A DNA stretch of 64,000 bases. It comes from Nakazawaea peltata (lineage: Eukaryota > Ascomycota > Pichiomycetes > Alaninales > Pachysolenaceae). The stretch lies in contig BCGQ01000008.1 of assembly GCA_001599355.1 (NCBI GenBank), positions 496,001 through 560,000 of the forward strand. Reading direction: 5' to 3'. Below the pieces are notes generated by a model. That model was not told the DNA's origin. It made no database searches and saw nothing but the letters and a program-made list of their open reading frames with translations. A program made the position numbers and the translations under genes. Positions 1-10,333 of the stretch are shown here, in pieces (position 1 is the stretch's first letter; each line of letters begins with the position of its first letter).

Positions 1-262
1 AGAAAAAATTGTTTTTGTGTATTTTCAAGCGCGACAGTCGTAAGCGAAGTGTAATCAGGGAAAACCGAAGCGAGTTTTCTGTAATTTTTTGATGCGCAAA
101 GTGAACTCACAGCGAGGGTCTGATCAGACAGAGCCGGCCGCTCGGTAAAGGATTCCATTTACAGTAGGAAAATCTCGGGGGGTTTTAGCATCCCCAAGTA
201 TGGGGTAAGGGGGGGACTGATATAGTTACACAAATACTTTATTTCGGCTAAATAATATTCCT
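1..262. other. Intergenic left edge, no gene seen
   Basis: This is the stretch downstream of the ACF2 stop codon. I see no coding frame or RNA gene. It holds a perfect inverted repeat (GAAAAC...GTTTTC, about 60-80) and G-runs near 175-220. Whatever lies further left is outside the window. Confidence 0.6.
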
Positions 263-2377
263 TTAAGCTCCTCCAACTCCTGCAGTATACAGTAAGCTCC
301 ATGTTAAAGACATCCCATTGTCAAGATACTTGGAAGAGAAGCTTGATCCGCTGAAAAATTGATAAGAAGCTTTAGGATCGTAGAGGGCCATATTCAACAT
401 GAGAATTCCTTTCCAACCATCATTGACATTGCCACTTATATTGGCTAACTTTTGCTCCCATTCTTGTTTCACAAATGTAGGTGATCTAATAAATGAAGAA
501 ATGGGAGTTATTGGAAGCATGTGAATTCCTTGAATATACTCGATATTCGCACCGAACCATGTAGTGTGATGGATTTTATTTTGGAATTTGATTCCTGATA
601 CCTTATTTCCAATGAATTGAGCTGGCTCTACCTTGTTATCATCTTTGTAGAGCATGGTATCATTCATGGAGGTATTAAGAACACCTAATATCAAGTTGGC
701 TCTCAGCTCCATATTTGAGTCACCGATAACTTTAGCCCATATTTTCATCCCGTAAGCAAAATTGTAATCCTCAGAAGAGCTTTCTTCATCCTTCCCATCG
801 GCACTCGCTAAGATCCCATGAGCCCATGAATGACCATTAAACCAGTCAAAATTTCTCCAAACAGGGAAATAAGTATCATCTGTGGAAGGATTGGCCACAT
901 CTCTTATCAATGTATTAACCCATTCCTTATTGTCATTTAACCATGTACCTCCCAAGTCCAAATCGACCTTAGCACAAATTGCCGCGGCATGAATGTGGTA
1001 TCCGTAGTGGAAATGATGATCATTGTAATAAGTGTTACCGTAATCTAAGGAGGAATCACCAGCCATTCCTGCGGATGAGACAATGCCTCTCCAAGTGGTG
1101 TCGTAATCCAAGGGATATGTCTGCTTATTTTTTGAGAATCTTTCAATTGCAGTTTTCAATTTGGAAAGTAATGCTGAAGTCATAGTGGAATCTTTAACTA
1201 TGGCATGTAATGTATACAATACGTAGGCATATTTATCAAGAATTTTACCAGAAGTGTACATCGAGTCCACATTGGAGTAATTAGCTACATCATCATTGTA
1301 TTCTGATGATGCAGCTTTTTTGATAGCTGCAATCGCAGCATCTGTATAGGTGGATGTGGCTCCTCCTATTGTTGTGTAAGGGTCAAAAGACACATCAGAA
1401 GGGATTTTGACACTCATTTCGAGGTAATTGGATAAGCATCCTGTCATAGTTCCGCTTACCAAAGAGTCGATAGTCAAGCTAGTTGTGCGTCCATTCATTG
1501 AACTGGCAAATGAGTTTACTTGATGATGAAGGGCATGCACCAATATGGACCCGCTATTTGAACTTCCGGAGGTAGAGTAAGTCAATTTATATGTACCAGT
1601 ATTACCATTTGTTGAACCTGAAAGTGCACATGATGTAGGATAGCATCCGGCCAGACTATCATATACATCACTGTCACCGAAACATAATTGGATAACGCAG
1701 CCTGAAACTGAATTGGAAGCGATTATATCATTATTCCCTTTTTTTGCAAAAGCAATAGACTGACCATTAGGTACTGTTACGTACATCAACCAAGTATATC
1801 CGTTAGTTAATTGTATTTTGTACTTTTGTATTCCTGACCTCGGTGATACAGCTCCCTTCACGGAATTGATTCCAACAGCAGTCGAGATTTTAGGAATCAA
1901 ATTATAATATATCCCAGTAATAAATCCCATTCCTTGTAATATTGGCATCAACAAATATTCAGAATCCGAGTTTCTAAGATTGATATTGGCAGAGAAATTG
2001 GTTAATGTGTCTAATTCCAATTTAGTGGAAGCTGTGAAGTCACTGGATCCCATTATTAAAGATTTGACACCTGTAGCATTGTAATAATATTCAACAGGAG
2101 CGTCTCCTGCCAGATATGTCCTTTGAGCAGCAGTTTGATGACTAATTGCAACAGCATGGTTTTCGGTATCCCACCAAATAGAGTAAGGATCCAAATATAC
2201 AGGATTTGTCTGATCGCCATTGAGGATATTGAAAAGAAAGTTATTTGTAGGAACTGCACCAAGAGCTCCTTTCTCAATCCCAGTTACACCAGAAGGTACA
2301 GAAACCGGATGAGCAGCTCTCTTAAACATTGAGTTAGGAGCAGAAGTTGAAATAGCGTTGAAAATTCCGGAGTTCAT
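263..2377 (-). CDS. ACF2: Endo-1,3-beta-glucanase, GH81 family, Acf2/Eng2-like
   Basis: A 704-residue glycoside hydrolase of family GH81, which cleaves 1,3-beta-glucan. The GH81 core is clear: the motif NDHHFHYGYH lies near residue 450, GHSWAHG near 505-515, and the acidic ESSSEDYNFAYGM stretch (family catalytic region) near 528-540. The N-terminus starts MNSGIFNAISTSAP and has no hydrophobic signal peptide. It therefore matches the intracellular Acf2/Eng2 type, tied in S. cerevisiae to actin assembly and spore-wall glucan, rather than secreted Eng1. The ATG at 2377 is the first in frame. It is divergent from SEC1 across about 740 bp. In S. cerevisiae ACF2 (YLR144C) is next to DPH6 (YLR143W); here SEC1 sits between them. 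The family call is firm; Eng2 rather than Eng1 is inferred from the missing signal peptide. Confidence 0.9.
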   Translation of the reverse strand: MNSGIFNAISTSAPNSMFKRAAHPVSVPSGVTGIEKGALGAVPTNNFLFNILNGDQTNPVYLDPYSIWWDTENHAVAISHQTAAQRTYLAGDAPVEYYYNATGVKSLIMGSSDFTASTKLELDTLTNFSANINLRNSDSEYLLMPILQGMGFITGIYYNLIPKISTAVGINSVKGAVSPRSGIQKYKIQLTNGYTWLMYVTVPNGQSIAFAKKGNNDIIASNSVSGCVIQLCFGDSDVYDSLAGCYPTSCALSGSTNGNTGTYKLTYSTSGSSNSGSILVHALHHQVNSFASSMNGRTTSLTIDSLVSGTMTGCLSNYLEMSVKIPSDVSFDPYTTIGGATSTYTDAAIAAIKKAASSEYNDDVANYSNVDSMYTSGKILDKYAYVLYTLHAIVKDSTMTSALLSKLKTAIERFSKNKQTYPLDYDTTWRGIVSSAGMAGDSSLDYGNTYYNDHHFHYGYHIHAAAICAKVDLDLGGTWLNDNKEWVNTLIRDVANPSTDDTYFPVWRNFDWFNGHSWAHGILASADGKDEESSSEDYNFAYGMKIWAKVIGDSNMELRANLILGVLNTSMNDTMLYKDDNKVEPAQFIGNKVSGIKFQNKIHHTTWFGANIEYIQGIHMLPITPISSFIRSPTFVKQEWEQKLANISGNVNDGWKGILMLNMALYDPKASYQFFSGSSFSSKYLDNGMSLTWSLLYTAGVGGA

Positions 2378-3113
2378 ATTATCTGAAGCGGTTAATAAAT
2401 GTCATCACACAGAAACAAAAGCTCGACTTACAAGACATTTTAAGCGGTAACTTATCAGCACGGGAATCGAGTCTAGGAATAGCGCTAAACCAAATAACCC
2501 GGATCTAATCTCTGGACTGAGCAAAAATAATTACCCAAGCCAGGAAATAAACGATTGGAGAGAAAAGCAAGAGAATCGAAGTGATTTTAACCTTAATATA
2601 AAAGGGATACAAAATTTAAAGGAAAAGATTTATAGGAAAAGATTTATAGGAAAAGATTTATAGAAAAAGATTTATATAGGGTATTTTTTGTAGGGAAAAA
2701 AAGAAGGGGAAATAAAGACACAAAACTGTGGGGAGGATTGATACTGAGGGAAATTACTTAGGATAATTATGAGAATATGACTCAGGCTAATGAAGTGAAT
2801 ATAATTGGCCACTATCTGTCTCAATTTCGATCGTACCTTCTTTGCCTTACCTTTGCTTCACCTTCTTGCTTCCCCCCCTGCTCGCTCTACTCACCCCCAA
2901 CCCCTCAGACAGAGCTCACAGTGAGCTATTTATCAACAGCAATCTACGAAATCTCAACCGAAAACAACTCACAGAATTTCATTCGGATCCTCCTTGGTAG
3001 GGATCAAAGAGGGCACTGATACAAGTCGGGAGTTGAAATAAGCAGGGAGCTAGAAACAGGGAATTGTTGTTTGGGTCAAGAAACATTATCTAAATCTCAT
3101 AATCAAATACCCA
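2378..3113. other. Divergent ACF2/SEC1 intergenic region
   Basis: A 736-bp shared promoter region. It holds a four-unit 14-bp tandem repeat (listed separately), and a C/T-rich stretch around 2840-2910. I see no gene; the short open frame at 2777-3019 has no recognisable product. Confidence 0.6.
2621..2676. repeat. 14-bp tandem repeat, 4 units
   Basis: The unit GGAAAAGATTTATA is repeated four times with no spacer; the last unit differs by one base. It lies about 250 bp upstream of the ACF2 start. Confidence 0.9.
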
Positions 3114-5435
3114 ATGAGTTCCACCAATTTGATAGAGCTTCAAAAGAATTGTAAGTATTAATTTAGGGCCGGATTATAGGTTACGGCGGTTACGAAGATA
3201 GACTGATCTGTGGGGTATAATCGAGGGATGTTATTAAATGACAACTCCAGATGATTTAAGACCCATCACAGTCAGATATGGTCCATTTATTAACCATCTA
3301 TAGACTTTCTCAATGCTCTCGGATCTATCCGAACGGCAAACGGACTCAAATATCTTTTACTTGATGACGCTACTGAGAGATATCTCTTCAATTACCTTAT
3401 CGATAAGAAAGAGCTTCTTGGATATGTGACGGCAATTGAGAAAGTTGACCAGGTCAGAAAGTCTCAATTGTCAATTGAGCTGGTCTACTTTATAGAGCCC
3501 ACTAGATACTCTATTAGTTGCGTTTCATCGGACTTCACAGTGACTCCACATAGATACAAAGCAGCTCATTTCATATTCACTAAAGAGTTGACACCAGATA
3601 TGGAACAACTTCTCTTTGCCAATTCGTCACTCAAACGTAATACTGCATCATTACAGACATTGTTTCTCTCAATGAAACCTTTAGAACAGCACTTATTTGT
3701 CACCAATGATAACATTAACTCACTCAAAATTTATAACAATCCGAACTGCTATGATTTAGTGTCAAGACTGGTGGAACATGCTGTCGACTCTTTAATCAAT
3801 TTATGTCTTGTCACAGGTGAATACCCAATGGTAAGGTATTATAGTCCTCCACCAGGGACTGCTATCAATGAGTCTGCTCTGCTTTCTAAAATGATAGCAA
3901 GTAGATTCCAGGATAAAATTGATAATTATGCACGGGCTAACCCTTCATTCCCTCCAATGGATAATCCAAGACCTAGATCAACTCTTATCATAGTTGACAG
4001 ATCTCTTGATTTATTTGCTCCTGTTTTGCACGAATTTACATACCAACTGATGTGTTTTGATCTTATTGATTTCGAATCTAATAGAAACGGTGAGTATTTG
4101 AACGAATACAGATATGAACTGGAGAACGAGAGAAATGAAATGGAGACAAAAGTAACGAGATTGAACGATTTGGATCCTGACTGGGTCAGTCTTAGGCATC
4201 TCCATATCTTGGATCTGTCGGAAACTTTGGTAAGCAAGGTGAACGAATTGATAGCTAAGAATCCCTTGATGGTGGACAGATCTAATGCCACCAACACCAC
4301 TGATTTGTTGTACATTGTGGCTCATTTGAAGGATTTTGATGAAGATAGAAGACGTATTACCCTGCATAAAAGATTGATAGATAATTTATTAAAAGTAAAT
4401 GGTGAACGTGGACTCGCAGATGCCGCTGATTTCGAACAAGATTGTGCTGCTAACGGTATCGATTTTGAAGGTTCAAAAGTCAAAGGCATGGCCAGTAATT
4501 TACTCGATTTGTTACTGAACCCAATCTATAAAGAAGGTGATAAAATTAGATTGATTATTTTATATGCCATTTTCCGTGGTGGTTTGATCGAAAAAGATAT
4601 CACCAAATTGCTTTATTTTGCTGATTTGATAGATCTTCGCTCACATGTCATGTCGATCTTCAAAAACTTTGAAAGTATCGGGTTTGTTCTCTTAAAACCG
4701 GACTTGAAGAGTAAAAAATTCAAAAAAGGTCAAATGTATCACCAAATTGACAACGAGGGCTCGTTTAATACTTCCAGATTCAAACCTGCTATCAAAGAGA
4801 TAATCGAAACTAACATAAATAACACCTTGGATGAGAATGTTTTCCCCTATGTTAAGGACAAACCTTTGAATCTCGATGAAACCTCTATGGGAACTAATGG
4901 GGACTCAATGACATCTCAATCGTTGAAAAATCCAAGACATAAGGCTACATGGGCTAAAACTAGACAAGTTGGTTATGTACCCCCAAAACAACGTGTATTT
5001 TATTATATTGCTGGTGGTTTCACCTACTCAGAGCTGCGCACTGCTTATGAATTGTCTCATACTTTAAGTAAGGACATTATTATAGGAGGAGATGAAGTGG
5101 TGACTCCAAGAGATTTTGTAAATGCGATGGTGGAGCTTAATGCTGATAGACAGATATTGAACTTATATGCCGATAAGAAGGCTCACCTTGATCTGAGAAA
5201 GCCTCCAGAACTGCTCTTCAAACAACAAGTAACTAGCTCAGGTAAGATGGCCTCGGTAGGAAATGGTAGTGCACCAACACCCAAACCGATGGTGATGGCA
5301 CTGCAAACTGGTTCTAGTGCCAATGGAAGTCGTAATACCACTCCATCTTCGACAAAATCATCATCGTCCTCTAAAAAGACTACCGATAAGCCAAAAGAGA
5401 AGAAACTCGGCAAGTTCTCCAAATTCCTTAGATAA
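3114..5435 (+). CDS. SEC1: Sec1/Munc18 protein for exocytosis, spliced
   Basis: The Sec1/Munc18 protein that binds exocytic SNARE complexes at the plasma membrane and promotes vesicle fusion. The gene has two exons, 3114-3150 and 3304-5435 (722 residues). The first exon encodes MSSTNLIELQKN, like the start of yeast Sec1, and reads in phase into YFLNALGSIRTANGLKYLLL in exon 2. Downstream, family landmarks include GEYPMVRYY, RPRSTLIIVDRSLDLFAP, VAHLKDFDEDRRR, ILYAIFRGG and NPRHKATWAK. The C-terminus is Ser-rich and ends in a basic tail (KKLGKFSKFLR), as in yeast Sec1. Without the intron the only open frame would begin in mid-domain and lack the first 54 residues, so the spliced model is preferred. 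The stop is 154 bp before the DPH6 start. Confidence 0.95.
3151..3303 (+). other. SEC1 intron
   Basis: A 153-nt intron after codon 12. The donor is GTAAGT at 3151, the branch site TATTAAC at 3288-3294 (one mismatch to TACTAAC), and the acceptor TAG at 3301-3303. Splicing keeps the frame and restores the conserved N-terminus. Confidence 0.92.
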
Positions 5436-5589
5436 AATGTATAGTATAATCAATGGTCGTGTCATAAACACCAAATTCCCAATTAGGAAAGTACATAATC
5501 TCGACTGCGATGAGGTGAAAAATCGAGCCTTCGATGAGGAGTTGATAGATGGGCAGAGAGTTCAGGGATCTGAGAAATTGTGTTGCCTA

Positions 5590-7371
5590 ATGAAATTCGT
5601 AGCTTTGGTAAGTGGAGGAAAGGACTCTTGTTTTAATATACTTCATTGTTTAGCACAAGGACATGAGCTTGTAGCTTTAGCTAACTTGCATCCGCCAAAC
5701 GTGAAGGAGCAGGAATTGGATTCGTTTATGTATCAGACTGTGGGCCATGATGTGTTAGATTACTATAGTGAGTGTTGTGGTGTACCTATGTATCGTCAAG
5801 CGATCAATGGAGGATCAAAAAATCAGAAATTGGAGTACTCAAAAACTGCTGACGATGAGACTGAAGATTTGTATTTGTTACTTCAAAAAGTGCTCAAAGA
5901 ACACCCGGATGTACAAGGCGTCAGTGTTGGCCTGATTCTCTCGTCTTATCAACGTACTAGAGTAGAACATGTGTGTCTGCGTTTGGGGTTGACGTCGTTA
6001 CTGTTTTTATGGCAACGCGATCAATTGGAATTATTGACTGAAATGTGTCACTCAACTATAGATGCCCGTATTATAAAAGTAGCTGCTGTGGGATTGACCG
6101 AGAAACATTTGACCAAGACTCTTCCAGAGATGTTGCCGATCATGATCCGTTTGAATCAGTTATATGAGGTTCACATTTGTGGGGAAGGTGGGGAATTTGA
6201 GACTTTACTGTTGGATGCTCCATTCTTCAAGTATAAGAAGTTGCAAATTGTGAGTAATGAAGTAGTTAAGGACTCAGGAGATGTTTATTACACTAAATTA
6301 CAAGTAGAATGTGTGAATAAGGAGCCAGAAGAGGTAGATTATTCAAATTATGTGACGGTCCCTCCTCTTTTAAGACCAGAATTCCAAGAAATCCTGGATG
6401 ATTTAGAGACTGTTCAAATTCTTCCCTCTACCAAAGATGCTGTTTCTAAAATTAAATATACTCCTTCAATGAGAGTAGGTGATATTGGAAATAAGTTCTT
6501 CGTGTCTAACATTGTGTCTACGTTGTCAGACTTATTGGAACTGCAAACCACTGAGGTGTTTTCCCAATTATCACAGTTTCTTGAGGCACATAATTTGACT
6601 TTTGCTCATATTCAGTCTTGTCAGCTTTTGGTAGCTTCGATGGCCAATTTCCTGCTGGTCAACAAGATTTACCAGACTTATTTCACCGAACCTTTACCTC
6701 CATCCAGAATTTGTGTGGAGACAATTTTACCACCTGGTTGTCAATTGCAATTGTCGGTGACAATCTTGAAGAGCTTGGATAAAAAGAGGGGTGTTCATAT
6801 TCAAGGTCGCAGTTACTGGGCTCCATCCAATATTGGACCATATTCACAATCTATAGTTGATACAGAAGGAGATTTAGCTACTATCAGTGGTCAGATTCCA
6901 TTAATTCCCCTGAGTATGGAACTTTGTGACGATGTGAAGTTAAGCACCGCTTTATCTCTCCAGCATTTCCACGTAGTCAAGGACATAATTAATTGTAAGG
7001 AAACGGTATCTACGGTTGCCTTTATTACAGACTCTTCTGCATTGCCATTGGTACTAAAAGCATGGAGTTTGTATGTAGAAGGTGATGAGGACCTTGAGAA
7101 GAAGTTAATTGTTGTTCAAGTGACTACTTTGCCTAGAAATGCATCTGTTGAATGGGGTGGTGTTTGCAGTAAAGACACTAATGGGGCTATTACTACCACA
7201 TTTGCTCAAGATCTCCTGTCAACTACTAATATCACATCTCACTACACAATTTATGGCCAAGAATTGGTATCAAACTCCTTACCAGCCTCATTTGAGTTCG
7301 TCCCAGTATTGGGTGTATGGGATTCAACTGGTAAATCGCACCCCTTCGCTATTACATCTAGGGAATTATAG
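5590..7371 (+). CDS. DPH6: Diphthine-ammonia ligase Dph6
   Basis: Catalyses the last step of diphthamide synthesis on elongation factor 2, the ATP-dependent amidation of diphthine. It is 593 residues from the chosen start. The N-terminal ATP-pyrophosphatase domain opens MKFVALVSGGKDSC, with the PP-loop SGGKDS at residues 8-13, followed by EQELDSFMYQTVGHD, SSYQRTRVEHVC, LWQRDQ and VHICGEGGEFETLLLDAPFF. The second half carries the two RidA/YjgF-like domains of fungal Dph6, with GRSYWAPSNIGPYSQS near residue 405. An in-frame ATG at 5437 would add 51 residues with no family counterpart and would begin 1 bp after the SEC1 stop codon. The start at 5590 matches the family N-terminus and leaves a normal promoter gap, so it is chosen. 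Confidence 0.93.
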   Translation: MKFVALVSGGKDSCFNILHCLAQGHELVALANLHPPNVKEQELDSFMYQTVGHDVLDYYSECCGVPMYRQAINGGSKNQKLEYSKTADDETEDLYLLLQKVLKEHPDVQGVSVGLILSSYQRTRVEHVCLRLGLTSLLFLWQRDQLELLTEMCHSTIDARIIKVAAVGLTEKHLTKTLPEMLPIMIRLNQLYEVHICGEGGEFETLLLDAPFFKYKKLQIVSNEVVKDSGDVYYTKLQVECVNKEPEEVDYSNYVTVPPLLRPEFQEILDDLETVQILPSTKDAVSKIKYTPSMRVGDIGNKFFVSNIVSTLSDLLELQTTEVFSQLSQFLEAHNLTFAHIQSCQLLVASMANFLLVNKIYQTYFTEPLPPSRICVETILPPGCQLQLSVTILKSLDKKRGVHIQGRSYWAPSNIGPYSQSIVDTEGDLATISGQIPLIPLSMELCDDVKLSTALSLQHFHVVKDIINCKETVSTVAFITDSSALPLVLKAWSLYVEGDEDLEKKLIVVQVTTLPRNASVEWGGVCSKDTNGAITTTFAQDLLSTTNITSHYTIYGQELVSNSLPASFEFVPVLGVWDSTGKSHPFAITSREL

Positions 7372-7685
7372 GGCACACAACCCTAAGACGCGAGCAGGTT
7401 TGGAATTCATTTTTACATCATTACACCAGAAAAAAGACGCGAATGTCTGATGGCAAATAGGGGCTGTTCAAAGAATGAGTCAGAAAATTTTTTTAATTTT
7501 TTTTTTTTTAATTTTGCAGCAGTTTTCCTCTTTTTTTATCATTTTGAATTTAAAAAAGGAGAAATAGAGAGGGAGGTAGAAGACTTGTGGGACAAGTTTT
7601 TTAATTCAATCGTTTCATTTTCGTGTTTGTTATTCGGTTAACAGATACATCCATTGGAAAAATCAACCTAAGCAATCCATCTAAG
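7372..7685. promoter_or_regulatory. RPL6 upstream region
   Basis: Holds a T-rich tract at about 7487-7512, a TGAGTCA (Gcn4/AP-1-type) at 7476-7482, and AACCCTAA at 7379-7386. AACCCTAA is the reverse of TTAGGGTT, the type bound by Tbf1 at ribosomal-protein promoters in several non-WGD yeasts. The assignment to Tbf1 is inference from the motif alone. Confidence 0.4.
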
Positions 7686-8216
7686 ATGTCTACTCCAGCT
7701 CCAAAGTGGTACGAGACCCAAGACGCTCCAGTCGCCAAGCTGACCAGAAAGAGCATTAGACCTCAAAAGTTGAGAGGATCTATCACTCCAGGTACTGTCT
7801 TGATCTTGTTGGCCGGTAGATTTAGAGGTAAGAGAGTTGTTTACTTGAAGTCTTTGGAAGACAACACTTTGTTGGTTTCTGGTCCATTCAAGGTTAACGG
7901 TGTTCCATTGAGAAGAGTTAACGCCAGATACGTCATTGCTACTTCCACCAAGATTGACACCTCTTCTTTGGACGTTGCTAAGTTCAACGTTGAGTACTTT
8001 GCCAAGGAGAAGGTTACCAAGTCTAAGAAGAGCGAGAGTGAGTTCTTCGGTGAGGGTGCTCCAAAGAAGGAGATCAGAGCCGAGAGAATCGAGGACCAAA
8101 AGGTTGTCGACAAGGCCTTGTTGACTGAGATCAAGAAGACCCCATTGTTGAAGCAATACTTGGCCTCTACCTTCTCTTTGAAGAACGGTGACAAGCCACA
8201 CTTGATGAAGTTCTAA
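7686..8216 (+). CDS. RPL6: 60S ribosomal protein L6 (eL6)
   Basis: Large-subunit ribosomal protein eL6, 176 residues, the same length as S. cerevisiae Rpl6. It begins [15 protein letters not shown] and contains [69 protein letters not shown] and the C-terminus [12 protein letters not shown]. cerevisiae RPL6A/B have a 5' intron, but here the complete N-terminus is in one exon. Codon use is strongly biased (AAG, TTG, GTT, TCT, AGA), as expected for a very highly expressed gene and unlike its neighbours. The ATG at 7686 is chosen because it gives the family N-terminus; upstream in-frame codons are leader. Confidence 0.97.
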   Translation: MSTPAPKWYETQDAPVAKLTRKSIRPQKLRGSITPGTVLILLAGRFRGKRVVYLKSLEDNTLLVSGPFKVNGVPLRRVNARYVIATSTKIDTSSLDVAKFNVEYFAKEKVTKSKKSESEFFGEGAPKKEIRAERIEDQKVVDKALLTEIKKTPLLKQYLASTFSLKNGDKPHLMKF

Positions 8217-8603
8217 AAAGTCAAATAAACATATATAAATATCTATAAAAACTGTCTAAGGTGACTTCCTTAGTCAGTTCGTCATGTACCTATGTACAAC
8301 AACAAACAACTGCTAATGTATAATTCAATGTCTTAATTATTTATATCTATAGTTGTATGAGATTCGTCTACCTTTATCGCTCTTATCAAATGGTTTAATG
8401 CCCGCTTAATTGTACCCTAGTGCCCTAGTGAGCTGTGCTTATGCTGTGCTTATGCTGTGATTGTGCCCCAGCCTTAGTTATGCCCTTATTGTGCCCCCTA
8501 CTTATGCGCACTTTGGCTCATTTTCCTAGGGAAAATATTACTAAGAATTTTAGTTAAATCTGAGCCTTAGTCATCTAAGGCTTACAAGGTGAAGAAGGTG
8601 AAG
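8217..8603. other. RPL6/BTB-gene intergenic region with hairpins
   Basis: Contains CTAAGG...CCTTAG (8256-8273), likely in the RPL6 3' region, and GCCTTAG-TCAT-CTAAGGC (8564-8581), a perfect 7-bp stem 23 bp before the next start codon. Between them are recurring TTATGC and GTGCCC words (about 8400-8515). No gene seen. Confidence 0.55.
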
Positions 8604-9935
8604 ATGGCAAAGCGCCGTAGAACTGAGGAAGGGGGCGAGCCCCAGAACACACAGACCATCTCTAAGAGCTCAGAGACGAACTCAAATAGCCTGGGACAAG
8701 ACTCAATGGCGATTATTAGTGACAAATTGTACTTCATAAAGATTGGTGATAAGTTATTCCGTTTAAGTGGGGCTTCTCTCTTATCGGACTCACCATCTTA
8801 CTTCACTCAGTACTTCAGTAAACCTGAGAACGCTGATCAGATATTGTTCATTGACCGCTCTGGAGCTACTTTCGAAAAAATATACCTCCATTTACAAGGG
8901 TACTATATCGATATCAAAGATGAATTTGATTATGTGTACTTGTTCGCCGATGCTCATTACTACAATCTTCCTGGACTTAAAGATATTCTTTTTAAAAGTG
9001 ATATCTTTGTCAAGATTGGAGATACTTCATTCCGTGTTTGTAAAGATTTGATCACATCGAAGGGTAATTTCCCTAATTATTTCAGTGTTTCTTACAATGC
9101 TTTATTTCAAGATCCTAATCAGGTGCAGCTGCTCAATAAACTTTTCCGTCCACCTATTTTCAAGCCGATCATCATGACGAACCGTTCTGCAGCTCTCTTT
9201 TCGCAGATCTTGCTGTGTTTACAAGGTAAGAAGGTGAAAATTGAATCAGAAGACCATAGAAGGGATTTGTTGAGAGAATGTAAGTATTATAAATTCTCTG
9301 CTCTCGAACAAGAATTAGTCAAGCACAAAATTTTGACAAACCCCTTCACAGTCGAAGAAGAAATAATAATTAATTTGGTAGATATTAAGAAAAAGGGGCT
9401 TGAACTTCCTTTTAATTCATTAGCTACCGATGTCTGTTTACAATATAGAAGACCTTTTGTTGACTTGAAACCAAGGAATTTGATCATCCAAATCGATTCA
9501 AAACATCTGTGCTTCTACATTAATAGAGTCACTAGGGCTACAGTAATGGAGTTTTATAATGATGAAGCCACTAAAATCTCAAGCTTGTTTAGTGATTTCA
9601 ATTTATTATTGCGTACTCAAGACTCTGCTAACGAAGACGACACGAGAAAGTATTTCTGTAAACTTCCAATAGGATTATCGGACTGTTATTCCATCGTCAA
9701 TGGCCGTGATATGGTACAAGACTGGGTAGAAAGAATGGTTGGAGGTAGTGTAAGCCATGATACCAATGTGGACCCTGGATCTACAGACTCCGTTCCGGGG
9801 GATTTGATAGAATTCAGAGTGCAAAAGTTCCAATTCAGACTCATGTCATGCAGTGACAAACCTTGGCTGCAGGGAGTGCGATTCGAGGCTGTCAGTGATA
9901 TGCTGTCATTCAATAAAACTGTGGATTATGTATAA
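8604..9935 (+). CDS. Tandem BTB/POZ (T1-like) domain protein, YLR108C/YDR132C family
   Basis: A 443-residue protein of unknown function. Two related modules are visible: YFIKIGDKLFRLSGASLLSD...SYFTQYF at about residues 44-75 and DIFVKIGDTSFRVCKDLITS...NYFSVSY at about 135-165. Each is followed by a LFIDRSGATFEKIYLHLQGY-type helix segment (second copy MTNRSAALFSQILLCLQG). This is the K+-channel-tetramerisation-like BTB fold; residues 1-35 are basic and polar. The arrangement matches the S. cerevisiae paralogue pair YLR108C/YDR132C, which has no settled function. The first ATG in frame is 8604. The 5' leader has a perfect hairpin just upstream. The family call rests on motif resemblance only. 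Confidence 0.72.
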   Translation: MAKRRRTEEGGEPQNTQTISKSSETNSNSLGQDSMAIISDKLYFIKIGDKLFRLSGASLLSDSPSYFTQYFSKPENADQILFIDRSGATFEKIYLHLQGYYIDIKDEFDYVYLFADAHYYNLPGLKDILFKSDIFVKIGDTSFRVCKDLITSKGNFPNYFSVSYNALFQDPNQVQLLNKLFRPPIFKPIIMTNRSAALFSQILLCLQGKKVKIESEDHRRDLLRECKYYKFSALEQELVKHKILTNPFTVEEEIIINLVDIKKKGLELPFNSLATDVCLQYRRPFVDLKPRNLIIQIDSKHLCFYINRVTRATVMEFYNDEATKISSLFSDFNLLLRTQDSANEDDTRKYFCKLPIGLSDCYSIVNGRDMVQDWVERMVGGSVSHDTNVDPGSTDSVPGDLIEFRVQKFQFRLMSCSDKPWLQGVRFEAVSDMLSFNKTVDYV

Positions 9936-10333
9936 TTAAAGTTTGAGCTATTAGATAATTTTGAATTTTTGTAGTGCCCGCAGAGGGAAAAGGGGTTGAA
10001 AAACGCTAGTCAAAAGGGGGTGAGGAGGTTGGAGATGGCAACACTGAGGGGAAAGGTTAATTACCCCCTAGCTGCTAGTAATAGTGGAGGATGTTAAAAT
10101 TGAACCTAATCGCTCTCCAATTCCCCCAATTCGGCCCCCACATAAATCACCCTCAACCACCAGTCACGTTGTCTCACCCCACCCTCTTATCTTTTCCTTT
10201 CTAATTTTTGCCCTTCTAAGCGCGGCAGATCAACTAATTTTTTCCATTACGTAAAATATAAAAATAAACTGACGGCAATTGACGCCTTCGTAATATTGAA
10301 GAGATAGACCGATAAGAGGAATTGAGATACGGG
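9936..10333. other. Intergenic region before the RCR gene
   Basis: A 398-bp promoter region. It holds a pyrimidine-rich block (about 10110-10215), TTTGCCC at 10207-10213 and CGATAAG at 10310-10316. No gene seen. Confidence 0.5.

Noticed and set aside
2777-3019. An 80-codon frame upstream of SEC1
   Set aside because: Pro/Cys-rich translation of a pyrimidine-rich promoter stretch; no family resemblance.
3151-3303. Possible intron-encoded box C/D snoRNA in SEC1
   Set aside because: A GATGATT-like word and CTGA are present but in the wrong order and without flanking terminal pairing.
7668-8201. Long antisense frames across RPL6
   Set aside because: They arise from the strong codon bias of the ribosomal-protein gene, which removes antisense stops.
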